64,000 bases of DNA from Jeotgalibacillus haloalkalitolerans (GCF_034427455.1 NZ_JAXQNN010000001.1:620001-684000), one strand, 5' to 3'. Positions 25,222-35,032 are shown, counted from the first letter of the stretch. The notes: a model not told the origin generated them from the letters alone. Numbers and translations are program-made.

Positions 25222-27339
25222 ATGAGCATTGGGGATATTTTGCTGATTGTTAACTGGATTGCGTTTATTCTTGTAACCGCTTACGCAGTCTATTTATTTG
25301 GCTATCTGGTTAAATCACGCTATGACTTTATTAAGCTCGGTAAAAAAGAAGAGTTTGATAACAATGTCAAAGAACGCATGAAGAAGATCATGGTTCAGGT
25401 GTTTGGCCAGAAAAAATTATTGAAGGATAAGAAGAGCGGATTGATTCACGTCATGTTCTTCTATGGCTTCCTGCTTGTACAGGCTGGAGCGATTGACTTC
25501 ATTTACAAAGGACTTGTACCTGGTGAGCACTTGCCGCTCGGTATTTTCTACCCTGGATTCACGTTTTTCCAGGAGCTTGTTACATTAATGATTCTTGTCG
25601 CAGTGGCATGGGCGTTCTACCGCCGTTACATGGAAAAGCTTGTCCGTCTGAAAAGGGGTTTTAAATCAGGCCTTGTACTGATTTTTATCGGCGGACTGAT
25701 GGTATCTGTGTTACTTGGAAATGGAGCGGGAATCGTCTTCTTCGGTCACGAGCCGACATGGACTGAACCTGTTGCCTCAGTCATTGCACTTGCAACCGGC
25801 TGGATGGGTACTACAGCGAATGCAGTCATTTTCTATTTTGCATGGTGGGTACACTTATTATTCCTGTTAGGCTTCTTAGTATACGTGCCGCAATCAAAGC
25901 ACGCGCACTTAATTGCTGGACCGATCAACGTATATTTCAACCGTCTTGATAATCCTGGTAAGCTTCGCAGCATCAATTTTGAAGACGAATCACAGGAAAC
26001 GTTCGGCGTTGGGAAAGTGGAAGACTTCACACAGCTTCAGATGATTGACCTTTATGCATGTGTTGAGTGTGGACGCTGTACGAATATGTGTCCGGCAACC
26101 GGTACAGGTAAAATGCTGTCGCCAATGGATTTGATCACAAAAATCCGTGACCACCTGACATTTACAGGAGCGGCTGTGACATCACAGTCTCCATGGGTAC
26201 CGGCACCTGCTTTTGCCCAGACAAAAGGCAACCAGATCGCAGCAGCTGCAGCAAACGGCGGCACTGAAGCAGCGATCGATATGTACCACCCAAGCCTGAT
26301 TGGTGATGTTATCACAGAAGAGGAAATCTGGGCTTGTACAACGTGCCGTAACTGTGAAGATCAGTGTCCTGTTATGAATGAGCACGTTGATAAAATTATT
26401 GACCTGCGCCGTTACCTTGTTCTGACTGAAGGTAAAATGGAGCCGGATGCACAGCGCGCAATGCAAAACATTGAGCGTCAGGGTAATCCTTGGGGTCTGA
26501 ACCGTAAAGAAAAAGAAAACTGGAGAGAAGCACGCGAAGACGTTGTGGTTCCTACAGTGAAAGAAATGAAAAAAGCAGACGAAGAATTCGAATACCTTTT
26601 CTGGGTTGGATCAATGGGTTCATTTGACAACCGAAGCCAGAAAATCGCGCTGTCATTTGCAAAAATGCTGAATGAAGCAGGCGTAAAATTCGCGATTCTC
26701 GGTAACAAAGAGAAAAACTCAGGTGACACACCGCGCCGACTTGGAAATGAATTCTTATTCCAGGAGCTTGCGAATGCGAACATCGCTGAGTTTGAAAAAA
26801 ATGACGTGAAAAAGATCGTAACCATCGATCCTCACGCATACAATGTCTTTAAAAATGAGTATCCTGAATTCGGCCTGAAAGCTGAAGTCTACCACCACAC
26901 AGAAGTACTTGCAGAGCTGGTGGAGCGCGGCAGGCTGAAGCCGGTACATGCAGTCAACGAGAAGATCACCTTCCACGACTCATGCTACCTCGGCCGCTAC
27001 AACGAAGTATACGATCCGCCGCGTGAAATCCTGAAGTCTATCCCAGGCGTTCAGCTTGTGGAAATGGAACGTAACCGTGAAAAAGGCATGTGCTGTGGCG
27101 CCGGCGGAGGACTCATGTGGATGGAAGAAGACAAAGGCCACCGCGTAAACGTTGCCCGTACAGAACAGGCACTCGTCGTTGAACCATCCATGATCAGCTC
27201 CGGCTGTCCATACTGCCTGACAATGCTGTCAGACGGTACGAAGGCGAAGGAAGTTGAAGAAGAAGTTGGCACAATGGATGTTGCTGAACTGCTTGAGCTG
27301 AGTGTGATTGGGAAGCCTCAGGCGGCTGAAAGTGCATAA
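25222..27339 (+). CDS. fadF: FadF-type iron-sulfur membrane oxidoreductase
   Basis: 705 residues from the ATG at 25222 (GGGAGGAG upstream; an in-frame GTG at 25189 has no ribosome-binding site). About five N-terminal helices form a NarI-like membrane domain, then two 4Fe-4S clusters (CVECGRCTNMCP from C280, CTTCRNCEDQCP from C372) and two CCG-type domains (CCGAGGG near 612, SSGCPYC near 640). In B. subtilis, ywjF/fadF belongs to fatty-acid degradation; it most likely passes electrons from EtfAB to menaquinone. Transcribed alone with a strong terminator; the acyl-CoA enzymes follow after the toxin module. Confidence 0.92.
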   Translation: MSIGDILLIVNWIAFILVTAYAVYLFGYLVKSRYDFIKLGKKEEFDNNVKERMKKIMVQVFGQKKLLKDKKSGLIHVMFFYGFLLVQAGAIDFIYKGLVPGEHLPLGIFYPGFTFFQELVTLMILVAVAWAFYRRYMEKLVRLKRGFKSGLVLIFIGGLMVSVLLGNGAGIVFFGHEPTWTEPVASVIALATGWMGTTANAVIFYFAWWVHLLFLLGFLVYVPQSKHAHLIAGPINVYFNRLDNPGKLRSINFEDESQETFGVGKVEDFTQLQMIDLYACVECGRCTNMCPATGTGKMLSPMDLITKIRDHLTFTGAAVTSQSPWVPAPAFAQTKGNQIAAAAANGGTEAAIDMYHPSLIGDVITEEEIWACTTCRNCEDQCPVMNEHVDKIIDLRRYLVLTEGKMEPDAQRAMQNIERQGNPWGLNRKEKENWREAREDVVVPTVKEMKKADEEFEYLFWVGSMGSFDNRSQKIALSFAKMLNEAGVKFAILGNKEKNSGDTPRRLGNEFLFQELANANIAEFEKNDVKKIVTIDPHAYNVFKNEYPEFGLKAEVYHHTEVLAELVERGRLKPVHAVNEKITFHDSCYLGRYNEVYDPPREILKSIPGVQLVEMERNREKGMCCGAGGGLMWMEEDKGHRVNVARTEQALVVEPSMISSGCPYCLTMLSDGTKAKEVEEEVGTMDVAELLELSVIGKPQAAESA

Positions 27340-27376
27340 GAAATTTCAAAAACAATGAATACACTAATAAAACCAA

Positions 27377-27418
27377 ACGACCTGGCTGCTTCTAACGACG
27401 GCCAGGTCGTTTTTTATT
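27377..27418 (+). terminator. Rho-independent terminator of fadF
   Basis: Perfect 10-bp stem ACGACCTGGC/GCCAGGTCGT followed by TTTTTTATT. Confidence 0.93.
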
Positions 27419-27435
27419 GATCGTATCGAATCGCC

Positions 27436-27657
27436 TTATCTAAGCATCGATATGATATGGCTGCCGCGTTTTTTTCTTTCTTTTTCATGCTGCGGTACAG
27501 AATATTTCCCTACTTTCGTCACGTTCGATTTAGCATTCAAATCGAATTGACTGACACAGCTATGGTCGCTTGCTGACTTAATTTTTACGCGAATCGTTTT
27601 TTGAGATTCTTCTTTCACATATTCATGATTGCTGGGATCATTAGTTAGTCCCGACAC
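27436..27657 (-). CDS. spoIISB: Probable SpoIISB-like antitoxin
   Basis: 73 residues from a GTG at 27657-27655 with GGGAGGT 8 bp upstream. It is small, basic and probably unstructured. KYSVPQHEKERKKRG near the C-terminus resembles the SYQVSPHTARIFKENERL region of SpoIISB. It lies 41 bp downstream of a SpoIISA-like toxin gene on the same strand, the arrangement of the B. subtilis module. Longer than B. subtilis SpoIISB (56). Identity rests mostly on context, so it needs a profile search. Confidence 0.7.
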   Translation of the reverse strand: MSGLTNDPSNHEYVKEESQKTIRVKIKSASDHSCVSQFDLNAKSNVTKVGKYSVPQHEKERKKRGSHIISMLR

Positions 27658-27698
27658 TGCATACCACCTCCCATCAATTCATTGCACCTGCTTAACTT

Positions 27699-28661
27699 CT
27701 AACGAACACCGGCTTCTTTCTGAGTGCCCCATTCATAATTCTGTATTGTAGTTTGAACAAGCTGGGGAACCAGAGAGCCATCGAGCGTATCAATCTCACC
27801 ATATCGGCAGACAATCAGGATAAGATACAGTCTTCTATCCAAAAAAGTCGGCGTGAGCATGTATGAGCGATTACTGGAAAACAACGTTAACGTATAATTT
27901 TCGTTTAGGAGCAGGTTACTGATCATTTTATTCATGGATGGTTCGGCATGGATAGGTAAATTAGTTGCCTGAAATTTTTTAATGAACTCTTCGTATGCAT
28001 CACTCAAAAAATCCTGATCTTCAAAGTTCAAACTGAAGGTAGAAGCAATATCTTCTAAAACCCCTATTAAATCTTCCTCATAAATCTGATAATCAAATTC
28101 CTCAGTCTGTCTGTCAGCCGCCTCATAAAATTCATAAATGTGAGCGAGCAGTCCGAATCTTGATAAATAACTCTGCAGTACATCGTGCACCAAGTCCAGC
28201 ATATCTGTGCCGTAATCGATATGCTTAAAGTTAGCCGGTATATTTTCATGAACTAAAGCAAAGTGAGAAGCCTTGGCAGTCAACCTTGTGACTGTATCGT
28301 CAGCATCCGATCGATATGCTTCAATTTCATCCAGATCAAATTCAGTATTCCATATCTTTTTAATTCTTGGTGTTGAAAAAATTGAAATGTCGATAAAAAT
28401 AACTGAGGAGGCAGCAAGAAGCAATAAGTTCCAGTCTTCAGCCGCAAATTCGTAAAAGGTTAACCATATTGCCGCACCAGCGATAAAAATCAGATATAAC
28501 CCACGTCTGAAATTCTTTTGGCGCGACTGTCGTTTAAATATTTCCCACCTGGCTTCACCGGTGAAATCCGGTTTCGAGATCTTCTGTTCTTTCACTAATT
28601 CATATACAAAAAAATAAAGTAAAAACAATAATACAACCAAAACCCATAGTACAAGTCCCAT
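27699..28661 (-). CDS. spoIISA: SpoIISA-like membrane toxin
   Basis: 320 residues from the ATG at 28661-28659 (GAGGAGTGG upstream; in-frame upstream ATGs at 28679 and 28730 look less likely). Three hydrophobic segments (about 2-20, 51-68 and 74-91) include FIAGAAIWLTFYEFAAEDWNL (as LIFIAGAAIWLTFYE) and SSVIFIDISIFSTPRIKKI, which match the membrane part of SpoIISA, followed by a cytoplasmic domain of some 220 residues, longer than in B. subtilis (248 in total). SpoIISA damages the envelope and kills mother cells when unopposed by SpoIISB. It is transcribed against the flanking fatty-acid genes. Confidence 0.75.
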   Translation of the reverse strand: MGLVLWVLVVLLFLLYFFVYELVKEQKISKPDFTGEARWEIFKRQSRQKNFRRGLYLIFIAGAAIWLTFYEFAAEDWNLLLLAASSVIFIDISIFSTPRIKKIWNTEFDLDEIEAYRSDADDTVTRLTAKASHFALVHENIPANFKHIDYGTDMLDLVHDVLQSYLSRFGLLAHIYEFYEAADRQTEEFDYQIYEEDLIGVLEDIASTFSLNFEDQDFLSDAYEEFIKKFQATNLPIHAEPSMNKMISNLLLNENYTLTLFSSNRSYMLTPTFLDRRLYLILIVCRYGEIDTLDGSLVPQLVQTTIQNYEWGTQKEAGVR

Positions 28662-28853
28662 CCCAACACCACTCCTCATGACAGGTGAATGATCCGTGAA
28701 AAAACCTGGAAGGACATTTTTAAGCAGCATAAATGAATAAAGAGGATGAAATGGAAGAAGATAACTTTCAACTCATCTCATTATATTTTTCAGTCGTTTA
28801 AATAGTATAAAAAAATACCAGCTATATAATTTACGAACATTCTATAACTCCAC

Positions 28854-28882
28854 TTGTTTCAATAGTTGAAATCGCTTACAAT
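28854..28882 (+). promoter_or_regulatory. Probable promoter of the thiolase operon
   Basis: TTGTTT, 17-bp spacer, TACAAT, about 57 bp upstream of the candidate TetR operator. The remaining bases of 28662-28938 show no gene. Confidence 0.45.
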
Positions 28883-28938
28883 AGAAGAGGTAGCATCATT
28901 TAAATGCCGTTAAATCGGCTTTTTTAAAGGGGATTTAC

Positions 28939-28952
28939 TGAGCGAGCGTTCA
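28939..28952. promoter_or_regulatory. Candidate TetR-type operator at the thiolase operon
   Basis: TGAGCG-AG-CGTTCA, extended to ACTGAGCG-AG-CGTTCAGT with one mismatch. Same 2-bp-spaced architecture as the fadF site. Confidence 0.6.
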
Positions 28953-29067
28953 GTCAACAAGCGCCCGCCCAGCCACAAATTAGTCAGAATGTTCAGGTCA
29001 AGGATGCATTTTTGTAAGCGGATTCAATTTTACTTTTAGACCGGCTGTGTTTATCAATGCAGTCAAA

Positions 29068-29189
29068 GCTGATTGAAGCTTAGGGTTGGCGACTCCTGCG
29101 GCAGCGAAGGGACAGGTGAGACCTTACGGCGAAGCCGGAGGGGCTCACCGCCTGGCCGCGGAAAGCGCCAATCCGCAGCGAAGATCAGC
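29068..29189 (+). repeat. Hairpin element 3 (type 1 core), upstream of the thiolase gene
   Basis: Arms GCTGAT/ATCAGC and GGTTGGC/GCCAATC (one G-U). The core GGGACAGGTGAGACC...GGGGCTCACCG has the apical stem CGGC-GAA-GCCG. It ends 33 bp before the start codon. Confidence 0.82.
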
Positions 29190-29222
29190 GGCTATCAAAG
29201 TTAAACAAAGGGGAGAATCACA

Positions 29223-30401
29223 ATGCCAAAAACAGTAATTATTGACGGAGCAAGAACACCTTTCGGAAAAATGGGCGGATCACTCGCATCATTCACAGCA
29301 TCAGACCTTGGAGCAGCAGCAATCAAAGAAGCACTTAAACGTGCAGACGTTGCACCGGAAACAATAGATGAAGTTATCCTTGGAACAGTCCTGCAGGGCG
29401 GACAGGGACAAATCCCATCGCGCCAGGCAGCACAAAAAGCAGGCATCCCATGGGAAGTAAAAACAGAAACAATTAACAAAGTATGTGCGTCAGGCATGCG
29501 TTCAGTGACACTTGGAGACCAGCTGATCAGACTTGGAGATGAGTCCCTGATTGTTGCAGGCGGCATGGAGTCAATGACAAATGCGCCTTACTTTATGGAT
29601 AAAGCAAGATCAGGATTCCGTATGGGAGACCAGATGGTAAAAGACATGATGGTTCACGATGGACTGACTTGTACATTTAACAACGTTCATATGGGTACTT
29701 ACGGAAACTCAACAGCTGAAGAATTCAGCCTGACACGTGAAGAGCAGGATGCATGGGCTGCAAGAAGCCACAAGCTTGCAGGCGATGCAATCGATAATGG
29801 TGTATTTGCTGAAGAGATTGTTCCACTTCAGGTTCCTCAGCGTAAAGGTGATCCAATCGCTGTTGAAAATGATGAATCAGTCAGAAGAGGGACTACACCT
29901 GAAACACTTGCAGGTCTTCGTCCGGCATTCGGAAAAGACGGCACAATCACAGCAGGTAACGCGCCTGGCATCAACGACGGTGCCTGCGCAATGGTATTAA
30001 TGAGCGATGAGCGCGCTACAAAAGAAGGCAAAAAGCCGCTTGCAACGATTCTTGGACACGCAGAAGTAGCAGTAGAAGCGAAAAACTTCCCTCAAACACC
30101 TGGCCTTGTCATCAACGCACTGCTTGAAAAAACAGGCCACAAGCTTGAAGACATCGACCTGTTTGAAATCAACGAAGCATTCTCAGCAGTTGCACTGGCA
30201 AGTAACAAAATCGCTAAGCTCGACCCTGAAAAAGTAAACGTCAACGGAGGCGCAGTCGCACTTGGTCACCCAATCGGCGCAAGCGGCGCACGCATCATCC
30301 TGACACTTGCCTACGAACTCAAACGCCGTGGCGGCGGACTCGGCATCGCAGCCATCTGCTCAGGCGGAGGCCAGGGCGACGCAGTACTGATTCAGGTTTG
30401 A
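29223..30401 (+). CDS. Acetyl-CoA C-acyltransferase (thiolase)
   Basis: 392 residues, standard thiolase length. The nucleophilic cysteine is C88 in NKVCASGMRS, the histidine is H349 in GHPIGASGAR, and the second catalytic cysteine is C379 in CSGGGQG. It cleaves 3-ketoacyl-CoA (or condenses two acetyl-CoA). Located at the head of a set with 3-hydroxyacyl-CoA dehydrogenase and two acyl-CoA dehydrogenases, it most likely completes beta-oxidation, like B. subtilis MmgA. AAAGGGGAG precedes the ATG; hairpin element 3 is directly upstream. Confidence 0.93.
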   Translation: MPKTVIIDGARTPFGKMGGSLASFTASDLGAAAIKEALKRADVAPETIDEVILGTVLQGGQGQIPSRQAAQKAGIPWEVKTETINKVCASGMRSVTLGDQLIRLGDESLIVAGGMESMTNAPYFMDKARSGFRMGDQMVKDMMVHDGLTCTFNNVHMGTYGNSTAEEFSLTREEQDAWAARSHKLAGDAIDNGVFAEEIVPLQVPQRKGDPIAVENDESVRRGTTPETLAGLRPAFGKDGTITAGNAPGINDGACAMVLMSDERATKEGKKPLATILGHAEVAVEAKNFPQTPGLVINALLEKTGHKLEDIDLFEINEAFSAVALASNKIAKLDPEKVNVNGGAVALGHPIGASGARIILTLAYELKRRGGGLGIAAICSGGGQGDAVLIQV

Positions 30402-30487
30402 TCCTGAATTATGTACCTAGAGGTTACTGATTTTTTAAGAGTTACAAAGTCATGATAAATGCTATTGCTTTAAAAATAGAAATACTA

Positions 30488-30597
30488 GCAGACCGGAGCG
30501 TAAGGCGGCGACTCTGGAACGAATAGTGGGAAGCTGATCCCCCGCAAGGCTCAGCAACCACCGTCCGGAAAGCGTCCGCCTGAAGCGCAGGTTTGCG
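30488..30597 (+). repeat. Hairpin element 4 (type 2 core), upstream of hbd
   Basis: Arms around GCAGACC/GGTTTGC (one mismatch) with inner AGGCGGCGAC/GTCCGCCT. The core is shortened relative to other type 2 copies. Tandem with element 5. Confidence 0.75.
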
Positions 30598-30631
30598 GTT
30601 TATCAAAACAAGAATTGTACATTGCACCATC

Positions 30632-30762
30632 CCCTGTTGGGCTGCGCGGAGGACGGGTGACTCCAGCGGCAGAGAAGGGACAGGTGAGACCATACGGCGA
30701 AGCCGGAGGGGCTCACCGCCCGGCCGCGGAAAGCTTCCCGTCCGGAGCTCAGACCAACAGGG
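30632..30762 (+). repeat. Hairpin element 5 (type 1 core), upstream of hbd
   Basis: Arms CCCTGTTGG (30632-30640) and CCAACAGGG (30754-30762) are perfectly complementary; inner GGACGGG pairs with CCCGTCC. It ends 27 bp before the hbd start, and its end leads into the ribosome-binding site. Confidence 0.87.
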
Positions 30763-30789
30763 CATATCAGAGTACAAAGGAGAATCCCA

Positions 30790-31641
30790 ATGAACATCAA
30801 AACAGTCATGGTCATCGGCGCCGGACAAATGGGCGGCGGCATTGCACAGGTATGTGCCCAGTCAGGCTACAACGTTATCCTCAACGACCTGAAAGACGAA
30901 TTCCTCACACGCGGACTCGGCGTCATCGAAAAAAACCTGAACCGTGCAGTCAGCAAAGAAAGAATGACAGAAGAAGATAAAAACGCAACGCTCGGCCGCA
31001 TCACACGTTCAACCGATCTGAACGATGCAAAAAATGCTGACCTCATCATCGAAGCAGCCGTAGAAAACATGAGTATCAAAACAAAAATTTTCGAAACACT
31101 GGATCAGGCAGCACCTGCACATGCCATTCTAGCGTCAAACACTTCCTCACTTCCTATCACGGAAATCGCAGCAGCAACAAAGCGTCCTGAGCAGGTCATC
31201 GGCATGCATTTTATGAACCCTGTACCAGTCATGAAGCTCGTTGAAATTATCCGCGGACTTGCGACATCAGATGAAGTGTACCAGGCGATTGAAGATATGA
31301 CGAAGTCGCTCAGTAAAGCACCTGTTGAAGTGGAAGACTTCCCGGGATTTGTTTCAAACCGTATTTTGATGCCAATGATCAATGAAGCAATCTACACACT
31401 TTATGAAGGTGTGGCAACGAAGGAAGCCATTGATGATGTCATGAAAATGGGGATGAATCATCCGATGGGTCCGCTTCAGCTTGCTGACTTTATCGGTCTT
31501 GACACGTGCCTTTATATTATGGAAATTCTTCACGAAGGATTTGGCGACAGCAAATATCGCCCATGTCCGCTGCTTCGCAAATATGTAAAAGCGGGCTGGC
31601 TTGGTAAGAAGACCGGCCGCGGTTTCTACAGCTACGAATAA
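30790..31641 (+). CDS. hbd: 3-hydroxybutyryl-CoA dehydrogenase
   Basis: 283 residues. The NAD(P)-binding loop [11 protein letters not shown] begins at residue 10, and the catalytic His lies in [15 protein letters not shown]; the C-terminal helical domain holds [16 protein letters not shown]. It oxidises short-chain (S)-3-hydroxyacyl-CoA. AAAGGAGAATCCC precedes the ATG. The acyl-CoA dehydrogenase gene follows 21 bp later, so it leads a transcript with the two dehydrogenases. The B. subtilis counterpart is MmgB. Confidence 0.95.
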   Translation: MNIKTVMVIGAGQMGGGIAQVCAQSGYNVILNDLKDEFLTRGLGVIEKNLNRAVSKERMTEEDKNATLGRITRSTDLNDAKNADLIIEAAVENMSIKTKIFETLDQAAPAHAILASNTSSLPITEIAAATKRPEQVIGMHFMNPVPVMKLVEIIRGLATSDEVYQAIEDMTKSLSKAPVEVEDFPGFVSNRILMPMINEAIYTLYEGVATKEAIDDVMKMGMNHPMGPLQLADFIGLDTCLYIMEILHEGFGDSKYRPCPLLRKYVKAGWLGKKTGRGFYSYE

Positions 31642-31662
31642 ACACCAGGGAGGATCAGAAAG

Positions 31663-32799
31663 ATGGACCTGCGATTTACAGAAGAACAAATCATGATGCA
31701 AAAAATGGTCAGGGACTTCGCAAAAGAGGAAATTGAGCCATTTATCGAAAGAATGGAAGCCGGAGAGTTTCCGCGTGAGATTTTAAATAAAATGGCTGAG
31801 CTTGGCCTGATGGGGATTACGGTTCCTGAAGAATACGGCGGCGCAGGGATGGATTTCACGTCCTACATCATTGCAATTAATGAGCTTGCGAAGGTCAGTC
31901 CGGTTGTCAGCGTAATTCTATCCGTTCATACATCAGTCGGAACGAACCCGATTTTATACTACGGAAATGAAGAGCAGAAGCAGAAATACGTGACAAAGCT
32001 TGCGACTGGAGAACACCTGGGTGCCTTCTGTCTGACAGAGCCGAGTGCAGGGTCTGATGCTGCGAGCCTGAAAACACGGGCCGTGAAAAAAGACGATCAT
32101 TACGTATTAAACGGCTCTAAAATTTTCATCACTAACGGTGGAGAAGCAGACACGTATATCGTATTTGCCGTAACAGATCCTGAAAAAGGGACAAGAGGGA
32201 TCAGCGCATTTATCGTAGAGAAGAATTTCCCTGGGTTTGTTGTCGGAAAAGATGAAGAGAAAATGGGTCTTCACGGTTCACGCACAGTCCAGCTGACGTT
32301 TGAAGATATGAAAGTACCTGCTGAAAACCTTTTAGGTGAAGAAGGGGAAGGCTTCAAAATCGCACTTGGCAACCTGGATGTCGGCAGAATCGGAATCGCA
32401 GCAAAATCACTTGGCATTGCTGAAGCAGCGGTAGAACATGCAGTCGCTTACGCAAAAGAGCGTGAGCAGTTCGGTAAGCCGATCGCACAGCAGCAGGGCA
32501 TCGGCTTTAAGCTTGCAGATATGGCAACAGCCGCTGAAGCTGCAAAACTATTAGTCTATCAGGCAGCATTCCTTCGTCAGGAAGGCAAGCCGTGTGGAAA
32601 AGAAGCATCAATGGCAAAGCTGTTCACTTCATCAACCGCAATGAATAACGCAATCGAGTGCGTCCAGGTATTTGGCGGGAACGGCTATACAGAAGATTAT
32701 CCTGCAGAGCGCCTGTTCCGTGACGCAAAAATCAGTGAGATCTATGAAGGTACAAGTGAAATCCAGAGAATCGTGATCAGTAAGCACGTAACCAAATAG
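31663..32799 (+). CDS. Acyl-CoA dehydrogenase, first of two
   Basis: 378 residues, the usual soluble FAD enzyme. FAD/substrate signatures [16 protein letters not shown] and a C-terminal YEGTSEIQR with the catalytic-base glutamate are present. It oxidises short or branched acyl-CoA to the enoyl-CoA and passes electrons to EtfAB. GGGAGGATCAGAAAG precedes the ATG. The second copy lies 13 bp downstream and is clearly paralogous but not a recent duplicate, so the two probably differ in chain preference. Confidence 0.93.
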   Translation: MDLRFTEEQIMMQKMVRDFAKEEIEPFIERMEAGEFPREILNKMAELGLMGITVPEEYGGAGMDFTSYIIAINELAKVSPVVSVILSVHTSVGTNPILYYGNEEQKQKYVTKLATGEHLGAFCLTEPSAGSDAASLKTRAVKKDDHYVLNGSKIFITNGGEADTYIVFAVTDPEKGTRGISAFIVEKNFPGFVVGKDEEKMGLHGSRTVQLTFEDMKVPAENLLGEEGEGFKIALGNLDVGRIGIAAKSLGIAEAAVEHAVAYAKEREQFGKPIAQQQGIGFKLADMATAAEAAKLLVYQAAFLRQEGKPCGKEASMAKLFTSSTAMNNAIECVQVFGGNGYTEDYPAERLFRDAKISEIYEGTSEIQRIVISKHVTK

Positions 32800-32812
32800 G
32801 GGGAAATCCAAC

Positions 32813-33952
32813 ATGAATTTTAAGTTAACTGAAGAACATGAAATGATCCGTAAAATGGTACGCGACTTTGCAGAAAAGGATGTTGCACCAACAGCTGCAG
32901 AGCGTGATGAAGAAGAACGCTTTGACCGTGAAATCTTCGATAAAATGGCTGAGCTTGGCTTAACGGGGATTCCATGGCCTGAAGAGTACGGTGGAATCGG
33001 CAGTGACTACCTTGCATATGTAATCGCAGTTGAAGAACTGTCACGCGTCTGTGCTTCAACAGGTGTAACACTATCCGCTCACCTGTCACTTGCAAGCTGG
33101 CCGATCTATAAGTTCGGTACAGAAGAACAGAAAAAGCATTACCTGACAAAGCTTGCACAGGGTGAAATGCTTGGCGCTTACGGACTTTCTGAGCCGGGCG
33201 CAGGCTCTGACGTATCTTCAATGAAAACAAAAGCTGTGAAAAACGGTGATCACTACGTACTGAACGGTTCAAAGGTCTGGATCACAAACGGTGGCGCAGC
33301 AGAACTGTATATTATCTTCGCAGTCACAGATCCTGAAGCAGGCACACGCGGAATGAGTGCATTTATTGTTGAAAAAGGCTGGGAAGGCTTCTCGATCGGT
33401 AAAAAAGAGAAAAAGCTCGGTATTCGTTCATCACCGACAACTGAGCTGATCTTTGACAATGTTAAAGTACCTGCTGAAAACCTTTTAGGGAAAGAAGGAG
33501 AAGGCTTCAAGATTGCCATGATGACACTGGACGGCGGCCGTAACGGAATCGCAGCACAGGCAGTCGGCATTGCACAGGGCGCACTTGATGCATCAGTTGA
33601 ATACGCAAAAGGACGCGAGCAGTTCGGCAAAACGATCCTTGCAAACCAGGGCGTATCCTTCAAAATCGCAGACATGGCAACAAGCATTGAAGCGTCACGC
33701 CTGCTGACTTACCAGGCGGCATGGCTTGAATCAGAAGGACTTCCTTACGGTAAGGAATCTGCGATGTCTAAGTTGATGGCAGGAGACACGGCGATGAAGG
33801 TGACTGTGGAAGCTGTACAGATCTTCGGCGGCTACGGCTATACAAAGGACTACCCGGTCGAACGCTACATGCGCGACGCAAAAATCACTCAGATCTACGA
33901 AGGCACCCAGGAAATCCAGCGCCTCGTAATCGGCCGTATGGTGACGAAATAA
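32813..33952 (+). CDS. acdA: Acyl-CoA dehydrogenase, second of two (AcdA type)
   Basis: 379 residues with [18 protein letters not shown], an FAD-binding motif, and [13 protein letters not shown] at the C-terminus. In B. subtilis, acdA (fadE) sits between ywjF (fadF) and rpoE, and this gene holds the equivalent position, before the TetR-icmF insertion. It feeds electrons via EtfAB to FadF. GGGGGAAATCC precedes the ATG. Two hairpin elements follow before the TetR gene. Confidence 0.92.
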   Translation: MNFKLTEEHEMIRKMVRDFAEKDVAPTAAERDEEERFDREIFDKMAELGLTGIPWPEEYGGIGSDYLAYVIAVEELSRVCASTGVTLSAHLSLASWPIYKFGTEEQKKHYLTKLAQGEMLGAYGLSEPGAGSDVSSMKTKAVKNGDHYVLNGSKVWITNGGAAELYIIFAVTDPEAGTRGMSAFIVEKGWEGFSIGKKEKKLGIRSSPTTELIFDNVKVPAENLLGKEGEGFKIAMMTLDGGRNGIAAQAVGIAQGALDASVEYAKGREQFGKTILANQGVSFKIADMATSIEASRLLTYQAAWLESEGLPYGKESAMSKLMAGDTAMKVTVEAVQIFGGYGYTKDYPVERYMRDAKITQIYEGTQEIQRLVIGRMVTK

Positions 33953-33968
33953 GTTTAATGGTGCAGAT

Positions 33969-34111
33969 AACCGCTTTTGATTTCCGCGGGAGGGCTTCGC
34001 TTTCCGCGGACGAACGCTCGAGCCTCCTCAGGCAGAAAACCACTGCCTTCCGGGGTCTCTCACGATCGTTTTTCCGCAGGAGTCTCGCCCACCCGCTACA
34101 ATCAACGCTTT
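33969..34111 (-). repeat. Hairpin element 6 (minus orientation), upstream of the TetR gene
   Basis: Reverse-oriented copy with ends AACCGCTTTTGATTTCCG and CAATCAACGCTTT. Its ends are the near reverse complement of the ends of element 7, so the two form one large inverted pair across an 80-bp A/T-rich spacer. Confidence 0.8.
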
Positions 34112-34192
34112 ATATGACTTGAACTAACAAACTTATGATCATTACTTAAATTCTTAAATTCATTTTACTTTTTATCAATGTGTCTACTTACA

Positions 34193-34326
34193 AAGCGTTG
34201 ATTGGAGCGGAAGGGGGCGACTCCGGGACGATTAGTGGGAAGCTGAGACCCCGCAGGCCTTGCCGAGGAGGCTCAGCAACCACCGTCCGGAAAGCGTCCC
34301 CCTGAAGCGGAAATCATAAGCGGTTG
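34193..34326 (+). repeat. Hairpin element 7 (type 2 core), upstream of the TetR gene
   Basis: Begins AAGCGTTGATTGGAGC and ends AAATCATAAGCGGTTG; inner AGGGGGCGAC pairs with GTCCCCCT. The core reads GGGACGATTAGTGGGAAGC, then GAGGAGGCTCAGCAACC. The C34208-G34307 pair becomes T-A in element 14. Confidence 0.85.
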
Positions 34327-34381
34327 TAATAGACTCAAGTCCCTCAAGCCAACGGCCCATCAACAATGTGAAAGGTGGCGG

Positions 34382-35032
34382 ATGCGATTGGAGAATAAAC
34401 GGGAAGTACAATCCTCAGTAAAAGACGAGCGGCTCATAGAAATGCGCCGTGATCAGATGATCAAAGGGGCCGTATCCCTTTTTAAGCAAAAAGGATTTCA
34501 CCGCACCACAACACGTGAAATCGCCAAAGCTTCAGGATTCAGTATCGGTACACTCTACGAATATATACGTACAAAAGAAGACGTACTCTACCTCGTCTGT
34601 GACAGGATCTATGACGAAGTCCGCGTCCGCCTGCATGATATGGAGATTGATGGCGGGACGCTGCAGTCTTTATCAAGAGGGATTGCACATTATTTTAAAG
34701 TGGTCGACGGTATGCAGGATGAAGTGCTTGTCATGTATCAGGAAGCCAAGTCACTGTCAAAGGATGCACTGCCGTACGTATTGAAAAAAGAGCTGGAAAT
34801 GACAAAAATGTTTGAAACGCTGATTCAGAAATGTGTGGATGAAGGTGAGCTTGTGATGGAGCAGGATGAAATTCATCTGCTCGCACAGAACATTTTCGTA
34901 CAGGGTCAGATGTGGGCGTTCAGAAGATGGGCGCTGCGTGAATATAATATCGATCAGTATACGGACAGACAGACCGAGCTGCTGCTGAAAGGTGTAAGGG
35001 GATACCAGGCAGCGGTGAACAAGGGGGAATAA
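34382..35032 (+). CDS. TetR/AcrR-family transcriptional regulator
   Basis: 216 residues. The N-terminal helix-turn-helix is clear (GAVSLFKQKGFHRTT, then REIAKASGFSIGTLYEYIRTKEDVLY, residues about 29-70), followed by an all-helical ligand domain. A TTG at 34388 (MENKREV) is an alternative start with better ribosome-binding-site spacing. It lies 3 bp before icmF and downstream of the acyl-CoA dehydrogenases, which suggests an acyl-CoA-responsive repressor of these genes. The shared 2-bp-spaced palindromes before fadF and the thiolase gene are candidate targets (inference). Confidence 0.88.
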   Translation: MRLENKREVQSSVKDERLIEMRRDQMIKGAVSLFKQKGFHRTTTREIAKASGFSIGTLYEYIRTKEDVLYLVCDRIYDEVRVRLHDMEIDGGTLQSLSRGIAHYFKVVDGMQDEVLVMYQEAKSLSKDALPYVLKKELEMTKMFETLIQKCVDEGELVMEQDEIHLLAQNIFVQGQMWAFRRWALREYNIDQYTDRQTELLLKGVRGYQAAVNKGE

